A program made the position numbers and the translations under genes. This document shows positions 52,445-61,430 of a stretch of 64,000 nt of DNA, piece by piece. Below the pieces are notes generated by a model. It worked only from the letters and a program-made list of their open reading frames with translations, made no database searches and was not told the DNA's origin. Numbering within the stretch: the first letter of the stretch is position 1; the number at the start of each line of letters is the position of its first letter. Origin of the DNA: Arachidicoccus sp. (GTDB lineage: Bacteria; Bacteroidota; Bacteroidia; Chitinophagales; Chitinophagaceae); contig JAPWKH010000032.1 of NCBI GenBank assembly GCA_028283605.1, forward strand, positions 1-64,000. The letters are read 5' to 3'.

Positions 52445-52587
52445 TATGCCGTTTAAAGTTCTCCTTTATAAAATTTTCGCCCTTTATAAAATAACTAACA
52501 TTAATAAACTTAATAAGAAAATAAATAGCCATGATTTTATAATTATCAGCTTTAACATCATGGGAAATTTAACACAAACGTAAATAA

Positions 52588-52601
52588 CTAAATCGATTTA
52601 G
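52588..52601. promoter_or_regulatory. Perfect 14-bp palindrome, candidate LacI-family operator
   Basis: CTAAATCGATTTAG is a perfect palindrome with the AAnCGnTT core typical of LacI-family operators. It lies in the 250-nt gap between the GH92 stop and the ECF sigma start, upstream of the sigma gene. The LacI-type regulator at 61431-62438 is the obvious candidate binder. A transcription terminator is not seen in this gap. Confidence 0.5.
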
Positions 52602-52697
52602 CAAAATAAAAATAAAAAAAATTTAACGAGACAATACATCATTTTAAAACCACAATTATTTGTGTATGAAGAAAAATTACAGTAAGAATTGTTCCCC

Positions 52698-55019
52698 TTA
52701 TTCAATGCCCCAATTCATGTTCGGTTTATCGCACATTTGCAATTCCAAAGTTCCGCCTGCTACAATGTCTTTATAATCAAGAAAGCATTTATTGTAAGGC
52801 TTTCCGTTCAGCTTAGCGCTTTGGATATAAATATTGGAAGAAGAATTGTTACGTGCTATAACAGTAAAAATGTTCTTGTTGTCCGCACCGGTTTCTATCG
52901 AAATTTTATTAAAAACGGGACTTGTAATTTCGTATCTCGTATCGCAAGGACAAACCTGATATAATCCGCTTGCAGCTAATACATACCAAGCCGACATTTG
53001 TCCTACATCATCATTGCCGACCAAGCCCTCAACAGAATTGTGATATGCTCGTGCGCAAATCTCGCGCGACCATTTTTGCGTTAACCATGGTGCGCCAATT
53101 CTGTTAAACAGAAACGAAATATGATGAACAGGTTCGTTGGCATGATTATAATAATTATTCCACATCATATCCTGTGGTGTTTTCTCAAAAAAGTTTTGCA
53201 GGTCAGCGATTGTTTTTTGTTTTCCACCCATCATATTTACCATTCCCTCAATATCATGCGGCACAAACCAACCTTGCTGATAGGGATTGCTTTCCATGCA
53301 ACCGTAACCTTGCGCCAAACGGCCATCATCAGGTAAGGGCAGCCAGTTTCCATTTGCATCTTTCGGACGAAACCAATGTGCAGTTGTATCAAAAATATTT
53401 TTGTAATCTTTTGATTTAGCAAAATATTCTTCAGCAACGTTATTCTTTCTTAAGTCTTTTGCTAATCGAGCTATACACCAATCGTCAAAAGCATATTCCA
53501 TCGTTTCGGAAATGCTGTTATTGGCGTAACCATTTTTCCCGTTGTCAAATTTCCTGCAAGTATTTAATGCAAATTCAAACGCTTTTTTCACATCGTAGCT
53601 GCGAATATTTTTTGCATACGCATCCGCCAATACGACTACAGCAGGATTGCCTAACATACAGCCTGTATAAGCATTCAATAATTCCCATCTTGAGAAATAT
53701 TGTGAGTCTGTTCGCTCCGCGAGTTTTGTTAAAGAATTAATTTCATCATCTACTACTTTTGGTTCAATGATCGTCAGCAAAGGAAATTCGCTGCGGAAAA
53801 CATCCCAGCCGCTGAAAATGGTTCGTTTAGAAAATGAATCTGTTGTATAAATCTTTCCATCGCCGTCGAAATATTGTTTGTTTACATCCTGCACATTACG
53901 TGGATCAATCATTGCATGATATAATGCTGTATAAAAAACTGTTTTTTCTTCTTCCGTGCCGCCATGAATAGTCATTTTCGAAAGCGCTTTGTTCCATAAA
54001 TCACGCGTCTGCTGAAGCACTTTATCGAAATTCCACGCAGGTATTTCTGCTTGCAAATTTTCTTTTGCATTATCCATACTGACGAATGATATTCCTGCTT
54101 TCATCAGCACCTTTTCATTTTCATTGGTAGAGAACTCTGCATAAAACCCTAAGTGCTTTCCTTCTTTTTCTTTAGCACCTTTTAGGACATCTGCTTTTGC
54201 AATTATATCTTGATAACGGTCGCTTTCTATATCTTCTCTTTTTCTACTCCAACCGTCAGGAATATCTGCACTCCACACGCCATAGTTTTTTAAAGGCTTA
54301 CTGAATTGTGCATAAAAATAAACTGTATAGTTTGCCTTTCCCACGCCATCGCCCCAACCGCCGCCGTCGGGCGTGCATAGCATCCAACCTTGTATTGTGT
54401 TGTCGTCATTTACTTTTACAAATTCCTTTGTTGCCGTTCCGCCAACACGTCTTGCCAAATCTATCTGAATACGCGATTGATTATTTTTCGGAAAAGTAAA
54501 ACGAAGTATTCCGCTGTGCGGCGCTGCCGTCATTTCCGCGCGAATGTTATAATCCGTAAGAGTTGCGGCATAATAACCTGCTGATGCTTTTTCATCTTTT
54601 TTAGAATAACGCGAACGATATCCATCTTCCGGATGTTCAGGTTTTCCCGCAGATGTTTTGAGCGGCCCTGTCGTGGGCATTACTAAAAAATTTCCTAAAT
54701 CGCCATACCAGCCTATACCGCTCATTTGTGTAAAAGCAAAACCTTCTATCGTAGTATTTTCATAGCTGTAACCCGAACCATTATCGCCGCCCGTTACGGT
54801 ATTCGGACTTACTTGCACCATTCCGAAAGGAGTTGTTGCGCCGGGAAATGTTTTTCCCAAACCGTGATAAATACCCGCTTTGCCCGTGCTTGTACTTGCG
54901 CCAATGAATGGATTTATATAATCTGCAGGTTCTTTCTTTGTAATGTTTCTTTGGCCTTTACAGAAAGTTATCGATAACAAATAAATAAGACAGATGCAGT
55001 AGATTTTTCTATTGTTCAT
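52698..55019 (-). CDS. GH92 family alpha-mannosidase
   Basis: Start set at ATG 55019; the track start is TTG. About 773 residues, usual for GH92, with signal peptide (ICLIYLLSITFCKG). N-terminal beta domain (YINPFIGASTSTGKAGIYHGLGKTFPGATTPFGMVQVSPNT) and (alpha/alpha)6 catalytic domain. Catalytic-type motifs: HANEPVHHISFLFN with the conserved Glu, and GNDDVGQMSAWYVLAASGLYQVCP with the Asp pair. GH92 enzymes are calcium-dependent exo-alpha-mannosidases acting on mannans or N-glycans; linkage specificity cannot be read here. It is the last gene of the minus-strand enzyme cluster, 230 nt after the GH78-like gene. Confidence 0.93.
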   Translation of the reverse strand: MNNRKIYCICLIYLLSITFCKGQRNITKKEPADYINPFIGASTSTGKAGIYHGLGKTFPGATTPFGMVQVSPNTVTGGDNGSGYSYENTTIEGFAFTQMSGIGWYGDLGNFLVMPTTGPLKTSAGKPEHPEDGYRSRYSKKDEKASAGYYAATLTDYNIRAEMTAAPHSGILRFTFPKNNQSRIQIDLARRVGGTATKEFVKVNDDNTIQGWMLCTPDGGGWGDGVGKANYTVYFYAQFSKPLKNYGVWSADIPDGWSRKREDIESDRYQDIIAKADVLKGAKEKEGKHLGFYAEFSTNENEKVLMKAGISFVSMDNAKENLQAEIPAWNFDKVLQQTRDLWNKALSKMTIHGGTEEEKTVFYTALYHAMIDPRNVQDVNKQYFDGDGKIYTTDSFSKRTIFSGWDVFRSEFPLLTIIEPKVVDDEINSLTKLAERTDSQYFSRWELLNAYTGCMLGNPAVVVLADAYAKNIRSYDVKKAFEFALNTCRKFDNGKNGYANNSISETMEYAFDDWCIARLAKDLRKNNVAEEYFAKSKDYKNIFDTTAHWFRPKDANGNWLPLPDDGRLAQGYGCMESNPYQQGWFVPHDIEGMVNMMGGKQKTIADLQNFFEKTPQDMMWNNYYNHANEPVHHISFLFNRIGAPWLTQKWSREICARAYHNSVEGLVGNDDVGQMSAWYVLAASGLYQVCPCDTRYEITSPVFNKISIETGADNKNIFTVIARNNSSSNIYIQSAKLNGKPYNKCFLDYKDIVAGGTLELQMCDKPNMNWGIE

Positions 55020-55134
55020 GAAACTATACAATGATTGATTAAATTCTATTTTTCAATTTTCAATATTAAAGTAAAATCTGGCGAACTAAGGAACCATCTA
55101 AGACAATTATACAATGATAATTATGAAGATTTTT

Positions 55135-55218
55135 AACCGCAAAGTACTCAAAGTATTTCGCAAAGAGAATAAAGTAATCTTAGCGAACTTTGTGTAAACC
55201 TTAGTGTTCTTTTCGGTT
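55135..55218. repeat. 84-nt imperfect palindrome between the GH78-like and GH92 genes
   Basis: The stretch runs from AACCG to CGGTT with interrupted inner pairing (GCAAAG, CGCAAAG against CGAACTTTG, CCTTAGTG). It resembles the CGCAAAG-rich palindromic intergenic repeats seen in Bacteroidota genomes. Only one copy is in this window. It may stabilise the upstream mRNA or reduce read-through into the GH92 gene. Confidence 0.4.
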
Positions 55219-55245
55219 TCAATTAATTTAAACAGTTTCTAAAAA

Positions 55246-57627
55246 CTACAACATATACGTGTTGCTTTCTGCGTGAAGCAGATATTCTTTTGCTTTCCAA
55301 ACCAATTTTCCAGATGTATTTTCCGGCAATGAAATATTGATTTTCCATTTCCCGTTTTGCAATTGATACTTCACCGAAATTTTACCTTTCGGATGTGGGA
55401 TTTCTCCACTCACACTCGTCAAACTTCCTAAATGCGGTTCTATTTTAATTTTTTTAAAACCGGGGGCATCGCTGTCAACACCTAAAACAGTTCTGTAAAA
55501 TTCTATATTCGGGCTGCTGCCCCAAGCATGGCAATCGGAACGAGTAGTTGCCAAATCGGAATATTCTGCCCACGTGGTTAATCCCATTTTAATATTGTCG
55601 CGCCAAATATCCAGCCAATTCATATAATCATTTCCCAAGCCGCCTTTTATTAAGGCTTGGTGCAAATAATATTTAAAGTAAATGCTGCATTGCGTCAGCG
55701 ATTTATCGGAAAGCATTTTTTGACAAATACCTTTTCTTTCCGCGGAATCCGCAAGGCCGGCAAGTATCGCTAAAGAATTTACGTGCTGGGAAAAACTGTT
55801 TTTATCAATATTATCCGCGTACAAATTTTTACCCGCAACCCAGTATTTTTTATTAATCGTTTTCTTTAGTTGCAACGCTTTCGCTGTGTACATTTTCGCA
55901 TAATCTTTCAGTCCTATTTCTTTTTCCATTTGCGCCGCGCTTTGATAAGACAGCAACAACTGCAAATCAAATATAGCTGCGCAACCATCAGCGCCATTAC
56001 TTCCGCCCGCAAAATTGCCAGACCAATCTACAAACGCCCAATACGGCATATTTTTTATCGAACCGTCGGGTTGTTCATACTTGCTGAAAAAATCGAGTAT
56101 ATCTCTTTCTCCAATCAATTTACTTTTAATAAAATCATCATCGCCGCGATACATCCAATAGTCGTGCAACATACAGATATACCACAATGAAAACGTTGAA
56201 ATAATCTGCGCTCCGTTGGACGGATAACAGCTTCTGGTAATGCCTTCCGCTAAGCGCGAATGATCTATTTGCGAAATGGCATTGCGCGCCAGTCTGTCAT
56301 CGTTTGTATTAAAATAAGAAACCAAAGCCTGAATGCGCGTGTCTCCGATGTATTGCAATTGCTCATAATATGGACAATCGGTATAAGATTCCCAGGCGTT
56401 AAGCCGAGCCGTGCGCCAGCCAATATCGAGTATTTGTTTTATTGTAGTATCAGTAGAATTAAATGTGGAAATTCGTTTAAAAGGATAAGCTGTAAACGTT
56501 CCATATAAATCATCAATTATCAACGGTTCATCTTTTGTATGTACGACTAAACGGATGTATCGATAAGTACGAAAGTTCAAAGTGGTGAAAGATTGATTGT
56601 TTTGTCCGTTAGAAATTAAACTATCTACTCTTCCAATAAATTCTTTACCATCCACATCGTTGCGGTTTCCTTTACGCGTGCCGTTTGTTCCTTTTTCATA
56701 CAATGCTTCGGCATATCCCAAAGAAATACCTGCATCTTTTCCACCGCTGAAATTCAGCGTTACATAAGCATTTGTTTCAACGGTTTGATCGAGCAACAAA
56801 ACGGCTGTGGTATTGGCAGGCACAGTTAAGGAAACTTTTTTAGAAGGAAATTCGGAAGGAACATTTACGCCAATCGCATAGCGCAATTTAGGAATACGCT
56901 GATACGTCATTTCTCTCGGCGGCAACGGGGATGGAACTAAATTCCAATCGCCGCCCCAAGACATTCCTTTGAGTTTTCCGTCACTGATTTTAGTGGCGAA
57001 TGCCCATCCGCTATCATCAAAATCTTCTGCTGTCCAATCGCCTTTCACAGCATCGTTCATATTGACCATTTCGCCTTTACTTGCTGCGAAGAAATATCCG
57101 GGAACAGGTTTATGACCTTTATCATTCATACATTTCCACGATTCATTTGTATTTAATATTTCTTCGAGTTTTGAATTGCCTTGTATAATAAATGCGGTAC
57201 GAATAGTTACTTGTGCAGAAGGTTTATATTGCGCTTCGTTCCAGACAATAGCAGCTATTTCGTTATCGCCTGTTTTTAAACAAGGCGATAAATCTGTCGT
57301 TTCATAATTCCAGTAATAAGTATCGCTGCGCGTTGGACCTAATGAAACTAATGTTCCGTTTACATACAATTTGTAACGATTGTCCGCCGAAATGTGAATA
57401 ATAAAAGAAGACGGTTTATTATTGAGATTAATTTTCTTTCTGAAATAATAAACGCCGTATTCAGTCCCTGCATCATTCGGCGCACCAATCCACTGAGCAT
57501 TCCATGCTCTTTCTTTGGATGCATTTGTTTGAGCGCAAATGCTCTTTGCAATAAAGAGCATTAAAATACTTAGCAGCGTGAATGCAGTAAAATATCTCAC
57601 AAATAAATTTTTCTCTTTGTTTATCAT
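55246..57627 (-). CDS. GH78-like (alpha-L-rhamnosidase family) glycoside hydrolase
   Basis: A 793-residue secreted enzyme: signal (LLSILMLFIAKSICAQ), N-terminal beta-sandwich binding domains (AQWIGAPNDAGTEYGVYYFRKKI, SADNRYKLYVNGTLVSLGPTRSD), then the (alpha/alpha)6 domain starting near ILDIGWRTARLNAWESYTDCPYYEQLQYIGDTRIQA. That replaces the classical GH78 DCPxRDExxGWxGD and is seen in a divergent subgroup. FVDWSGNFAGGSNG is the region of the usual general acid. SDCHAWGSSPNIEFYRTVLGV is a standard GH78 C-terminal motif. It starts with ATG overlapping the SGNH stop (ATGA), so the two are translationally coupled. Rhamnosidase is the default guess; another alpha-linked sugar is possible. Confidence 0.85.
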   Translation of the reverse strand: MINKEKNLFVRYFTAFTLLSILMLFIAKSICAQTNASKERAWNAQWIGAPNDAGTEYGVYYFRKKINLNNKPSSFIIHISADNRYKLYVNGTLVSLGPTRSDTYYWNYETTDLSPCLKTGDNEIAAIVWNEAQYKPSAQVTIRTAFIIQGNSKLEEILNTNESWKCMNDKGHKPVPGYFFAASKGEMVNMNDAVKGDWTAEDFDDSGWAFATKISDGKLKGMSWGGDWNLVPSPLPPREMTYQRIPKLRYAIGVNVPSEFPSKKVSLTVPANTTAVLLLDQTVETNAYVTLNFSGGKDAGISLGYAEALYEKGTNGTRKGNRNDVDGKEFIGRVDSLISNGQNNQSFTTLNFRTYRYIRLVVHTKDEPLIIDDLYGTFTAYPFKRISTFNSTDTTIKQILDIGWRTARLNAWESYTDCPYYEQLQYIGDTRIQALVSYFNTNDDRLARNAISQIDHSRLAEGITRSCYPSNGAQIISTFSLWYICMLHDYWMYRGDDDFIKSKLIGERDILDFFSKYEQPDGSIKNMPYWAFVDWSGNFAGGSNGADGCAAIFDLQLLLSYQSAAQMEKEIGLKDYAKMYTAKALQLKKTINKKYWVAGKNLYADNIDKNSFSQHVNSLAILAGLADSAERKGICQKMLSDKSLTQCSIYFKYYLHQALIKGGLGNDYMNWLDIWRDNIKMGLTTWAEYSDLATTRSDCHAWGSSPNIEFYRTVLGVDSDAPGFKKIKIEPHLGSLTSVSGEIPHPKGKISVKYQLQNGKWKINISLPENTSGKLVWKAKEYLLHAESNTYML

Positions 57628-59013
57628 TGCACTTTATCCAACTCTATTTCGTGCGTTACCGGTTTGTTTATAGTATATATTTTATCTACAAGTTGTTTCA
57701 TTTGATTATCCCAAATTTCACGAACATTTTTGTAATGTCCTGCAATAAATGCATCCCTGTTTCCGCGAACAAACGGATTGGTTGCAGCAGCTTCATTTAC
57801 AGAATTTAAAGCGGTTATATCATCATGAAACAACAGACCTTTATCTTGCAAAAAAGAATATTCCACCCACAAATAATCGCGAAGTTTTCTTTCTATTGCC
57901 CAACGCTCTTCGTTCAGCTCCATAACTTCAGATGCCTGCTGATACTCAGGAGTATTTTTTTGTTCTGCCAGATTAATTCCTTTTGCCAGTGCATCTGCAG
58001 ACCACTCTCCTATTTTTCGTCCGTCAATTTTTAAAATATAATTTGCCTTCGGTAAATTGCTGACAGCCAATTGCTCATTATCAAATTCTTTCATAAACGG
58101 AATAACCGATAACGCCGCCGAAGCTGGCTTCGTCTCTTCCCAGCCGCGTACAATTGTGTCGACAGGAAAAGGCAATGATTTTGCCAGATAGCTGAACTTT
58201 AAAACATTTGGCGAAACTTTCAATTGTGATATAGTACAGTTCTCAGCGTTGCTTACTTTTCCTGCTTTAGCATCTATCAAAATGTTGGCAACATCTTTAC
58301 CCGCAAGCCCTTGTTTTTGTAAGATAATGGAAGCCATTACCAAATGTCCATCTTCATCAGGATGAATTCTGCCCGAACCCTGCAACGTAAAAGAAGAATC
58401 TCTTTTTTGCTCTCTTTCATTGATAGCGGTCATTGGACGGTTAAGGTCGATAAAACCCCAATGATTTTGCTCGGCTGATGCTTGTTGAAAACTGTCAATT
58501 CTCAACATCGCTTTATTTTTTCCGGGAAAGTTCTGACTTTTCAGTTTCGCCGTTTCATCGAACGGTGAAGAAGACATTATTACTTTTTTCGCTTGAGGAT
58601 AATCCTGAAAACGCTTTTCTATTTTCTTATAATCTTCATAAGACTTTGCCACCTTTTTTTGCAGCTTGCTCCAATGAATCCGGCCGTAAATATTCGTAAT
58701 AACCAGCATCGTTCATACCAAAGGTGAGAAAAATAATAGTAGGCTTTTTTGCGAAAACATCAATGTCCAATCTGTTATACATTTGCCCAGCCACATCGCC
58801 GCCGATGCCGCAGTTAAATATCTGAATTTTCCTGTCGGGAAAATGAGTCATGTAATACAGCCAAATGTAAGAATGATAATGTCCGCCGTGTGTAATACTA
58901 TTGCCAAGGAAAGCGATCCTGTCGCCGCTTTTAAACACTTGAATATCCTGAGCTCTTGCAGATAAACAAAATAATACCGATAGAACATGTATTAAAATAA
59001 ATCGCCGTTTCAT
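57624..59013 (-). pseudogene. SGNH/GDSL-family hydrolase with a one-base frameshift in an A7 run
   Basis: Two track ORFs form one gene. Head (ATG 59013): signal peptide (LSVLFCLSARAQ), block I FLGNSITHGG with nucleophile Ser, VFNCGIGGDVAGQMYNRL (block II Gly) and LTFGMNDAGYY (block III Asn). Tail: block V HPDEDGH with the Asp-His pair, then a helical C-terminal domain to DKVQ. The frame breaks at GCAAAAAAAGG near 58654-58660: removing one A gives QAAKKVAKSYEDYKKIEKRF and restores a roughly 462-residue esterase. This may be real inactivation, transcriptional slippage or an assembly error. Members deacetylate or otherwise deacylate glycans. ATGA overlap with the GH78-like gene supports an operon. 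Confidence 0.8.
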
Positions 59014-59050
59014 CTGTTTATTTTTTATTGTTTTTTAATTGTCGGATGGA
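59014..59050 (-). promoter_or_regulatory. Leader of the SGNH gene, near-copy of the DUF5004-gene leader
   Basis: The 37 nt before the ATG (minus-strand core TCCGACAATTAAAAAACAAT, then AAACAG before ATG) match 49837-49872 with a single-base indel and two or three substitutions. The similarity stops at the start codon on one side and a few bases beyond TCCATCC on the other. Confidence 0.5.
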
Positions 59051-59114
59051 AGAAGCCAAAATAATCATCACTTTAGGTATGAAAAACTGATATGGCTCAT
59101 TTCATTTTGTATAT

Positions 59115-59939
59115 TTAATTTTTTTGGATAAAAAAGTTATGCATAAATAAAAGTTCATACTGAACTGAATTTGCCCAATAATCCCATGTGTGCGCACCTG
59201 GACGTGTGATAAAATCATGATCAATTTTATCATATAACAATTTGTTGTGCAAAGCTAAATTTTGCTGATATAAAAAATCGTCCGAACCACAATCTATAAT
59301 CAATTTCAAAGAATCATTTTTCAGCAAATGTATTAAACCCATTACGCTATGACTCTCCCACCTCTCCGGGAATTTCGCATAAGGCCCTAAAATTTTTTCG
59401 ATTCCAAAGGAATCCGCAATGCCTGTAATATCAACCGCACCACTCATGCTACCTGCTGCACCATATTCATCCTGATGTTTAAATGCAAGGAACATTGCAC
59501 CATGACCGCCCATGCTTAGGCCCAAAATAGCACGCCCATTTCTGTTTTTAACTGTGGTAAAATGACCGTCTATCCATTGCACCAATTCTTTTGATATATA
59601 AGTTTCATACTGGCTGCTCTTATCAACCGGACTATCGAAATACCAGCCAGCAAATCCGCCGTCGGGGCAAACAATGATGAAATCATATTCATCTGCATAT
59701 GTTTTTATAGCGGGAACTTTGGTAATCCAGTCAGAATAACTACCAGAATATCCATGCAATAAATAAACAACAGGAAGCGATTTTTTTTCTTTATAATCAT
59801 CCGGTACTATCACTACAGATTTTACATTCCGTTCCATAGCGACACTGTAAACAGAAATTGTATCAACCTTAGCTGCTTTTAATAAAATATTAGTAGAGAA
59901 AATAAAAATGAATAGCAGAATTGTTTTAAAATAATTCAT
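59115..59939 (-). CDS. Secreted alpha/beta-hydrolase esterase (esterase D/FrmB-like)
   Basis: Start set at ATG 59939 so that the protein begins with its signal peptide (LLFIFIFSTNILLKA). About 274 residues. Marks: LPVVYLLHGYSGSYSDWI (oxyanion HG), IIVCPDGGFAGWYFDSPV, nucleophile elbow GLSMGGHGA with Ser at about 142, the acid region LIIDCGSDDFLY and the catalytic His in GAHTWDYW. The family includes feruloyl, acetyl-xylan and S-formylglutathione esterases; with a signal peptide and glycosidase neighbours, a polysaccharide ester is the likely substrate. It heads the minus-strand cluster esterase-SGNH-GH78-GH92, divergent from the transporter gene. Confidence 0.88.
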   Translation of the reverse strand: MNYFKTILLFIFIFSTNILLKAAKVDTISVYSVAMERNVKSVVIVPDDYKEKKSLPVVYLLHGYSGSYSDWITKVPAIKTYADEYDFIIVCPDGGFAGWYFDSPVDKSSQYETYISKELVQWIDGHFTTVKNRNGRAILGLSMGGHGAMFLAFKHQDEYGAAGSMSGAVDITGIADSFGIEKILGPYAKFPERWESHSVMGLIHLLKNDSLKLIIDCGSDDFLYQQNLALHNKLLYDKIDHDFITRPGAHTWDYWANSVQYELLFMHNFFIQKN

Positions 59940-60042
59940 TTGCAAAATTGTTTGTAATAATAATTCAAATCTTACTTTTTTAAGAAACATAACAAGACCA
60001 AAACCTCTATGTCAATAAAATTATTAACAAATAAATCTGCTG

Positions 60043-60057
60043 AATGTTGCCGACATT
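60043..60057. promoter_or_regulatory. Palindrome in the esterase/fucP-like divergent region
   Basis: AATGTTGCCGACATT is a near-perfect inverted repeat (AATGT/ACATT arms) placed about 45 nt upstream of the fucP-like -7 box. It differs from the palindrome at 52588, so if both are operators they may serve different regulators. Confidence 0.3.
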
Positions 60058-60102
60058 GATCTGGGACAATGATTACCCAAAATTATGATACCGTAAATTT
60101 CA

Positions 60103-60110
60103 TACTTTTG
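60103..60110 (+). promoter_or_regulatory. -7 box of the fucP-like/lacI-like operon
   Basis: TACTTTTG matches TAnnTTTG 24 nt before the ATG at 60135. It lies inside the longer track ORF that begins at 60069, which argues that 60135 is the true start. Confidence 0.55.
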
Positions 60111-60134
60111 AAATATCTCATATCAAAATCCGAA

Positions 60135-61415
60135 ATGCCAAATCTAAACAGAAATAACCCTAAACAAAATAAAATTGCTGTGGTAGCAAAGAAATATCAT
60201 TTGCTATTCAGTTTCCTCACATCTGTTTTTTTTATGTGGGGATTTTCATTGACACTGATGGATGTTTTAAACAAGCATTTCCAAACTGTACTCAATATTT
60301 CCAAATCCCGTTCATCATTGATACAACTCTCAACATTCGGCGCTTATGCAATTGCGGCTTTGCCTGTTGGTTTGTTTATGAAAAAATTCGGCTACAAGCC
60401 GGGTATTTATTTAGGATTATTTCTTTTTGCTGTTGGTGCTTTTTTGTTTGTGCCAGCGGCGAATGGAGCATCTTTTAATCTTTTCAGAATTGCAATTTTT
60501 GTTTTGGCTTGCGGTATGGCAACGCTCGAAACAGTTGCACATCCATTCATCGCTACGTTAGGCAATCAGCAAACAAGCGATATTCGCATCAATTTTGCAC
60601 AGTCTTTCAACGGCTTTGGCGGCGTAATCGGTCCGATTGTAGGCAGTTATTTTTTGCTCAACTCAGAGCGACAACACGTGAATGATTTAGCTGCAGTTCG
60701 CCAACTTTACATTATGATAGGATGTTTTATTTGCCTGATTGCTTTTATCTTTTACTTCATTCCAGGATTAAAATCAACACCATATCAACACACAGAATTG
60801 AGCGTAAATGCAGATAAACCCCACTTAGGAAAAACAAAAGAGTTGTTCCGGAAAAAACATTTTGTATTCTCTATTATTGCGCAATTTTTCAACGTAGCAG
60901 CTCAAGCCGGAACATGGGCTTATTTTCTTAACTATGGACATGAAGTGATGCACTTTACGGATGAAAGAAGTGGTTATTTTTTTTCGTTCAGCATTGTCCT
61001 GCTGGTGTTGGGACGTTTTTTAGGAACGTTTCTTATGCGATATATTGCGCCCTATAAATTATTAGCTGTGTTTTCTTTCTGCAATATCCTGATGTGCATT
61101 TTGGTCGCGCAGGGATTTGGCTGGGTTTCGTTCATGGCACTTATTTTTATTAATTTCTTTTTCAGCATCATGTACCCGACCATATTCAGTCTTGGGCTGA
61201 AAGATTTAGGCAAACAAACCGAGCAGGCATCTTCATTTATCGTCTTAGGCTTTATCGGTGGAGCAATATTCCCCCCTTTGATGGGCATTATTGCAAATGA
61301 AGATACGGCTGCTGCTTATTATCTTCCTATTATCTGTTACATTGTTATATTGATTTTCGGAATAAAATATCCCGGCTTAAATAAATCTTTCAACAATACT
61401 TTTTCTCAAAAATAA
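60135..61415 (+). CDS. Sugar:H+ symporter of the FucP family (MFS)
   Basis: About 426 residues with 12 hydrophobic segments, the FucP/GluP type of major facilitator. Start moved to ATG 60135 (MPNLNRNNPKQ) because the likely promoter overlaps the longer form. Marks: SVFFMWGFSLTLMDVLNKHFQ (typical FucP first helix), GYKPGIYLGLFLFAVGAFLF, ACGMATLETVAHPFIATLG with the FucP-type acidic residue, and MYPTIFSLGLKDLGKQTEQASSFIVLGFIGGAIFPPLMG. It imports a monosaccharide such as L-fucose, galactose or a relative across the inner membrane; with GH78 and GH92 beside it, the released sugar is the likely cargo. The lacI-like gene follows after 15 nt. Confidence 0.9.
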   Translation: MPNLNRNNPKQNKIAVVAKKYHLLFSFLTSVFFMWGFSLTLMDVLNKHFQTVLNISKSRSSLIQLSTFGAYAIAALPVGLFMKKFGYKPGIYLGLFLFAVGAFLFVPAANGASFNLFRIAIFVLACGMATLETVAHPFIATLGNQQTSDIRINFAQSFNGFGGVIGPIVGSYFLLNSERQHVNDLAAVRQLYIMIGCFICLIAFIFYFIPGLKSTPYQHTELSVNADKPHLGKTKELFRKKHFVFSIIAQFFNVAAQAGTWAYFLNYGHEVMHFTDERSGYFFSFSIVLLVLGRFLGTFLMRYIAPYKLLAVFSFCNILMCILVAQGFGWVSFMALIFINFFFSIMYPTIFSLGLKDLGKQTEQASSFIVLGFIGGAIFPPLMGIIANEDTAAAYYLPIICYIVILIFGIKYPGLNKSFNNTFSQK

Positions 61416-61430
61416 TCTTTGCATAAGCTC

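Noticed and set aside
58640-58720. Programmed -1 frameshifting at the A7 run of the SGNH gene
   Set aside because: A -1 shift enters the wrong frame; a +1 (or one-base RNA slippage) is required, and no stimulatory structure was noticed.
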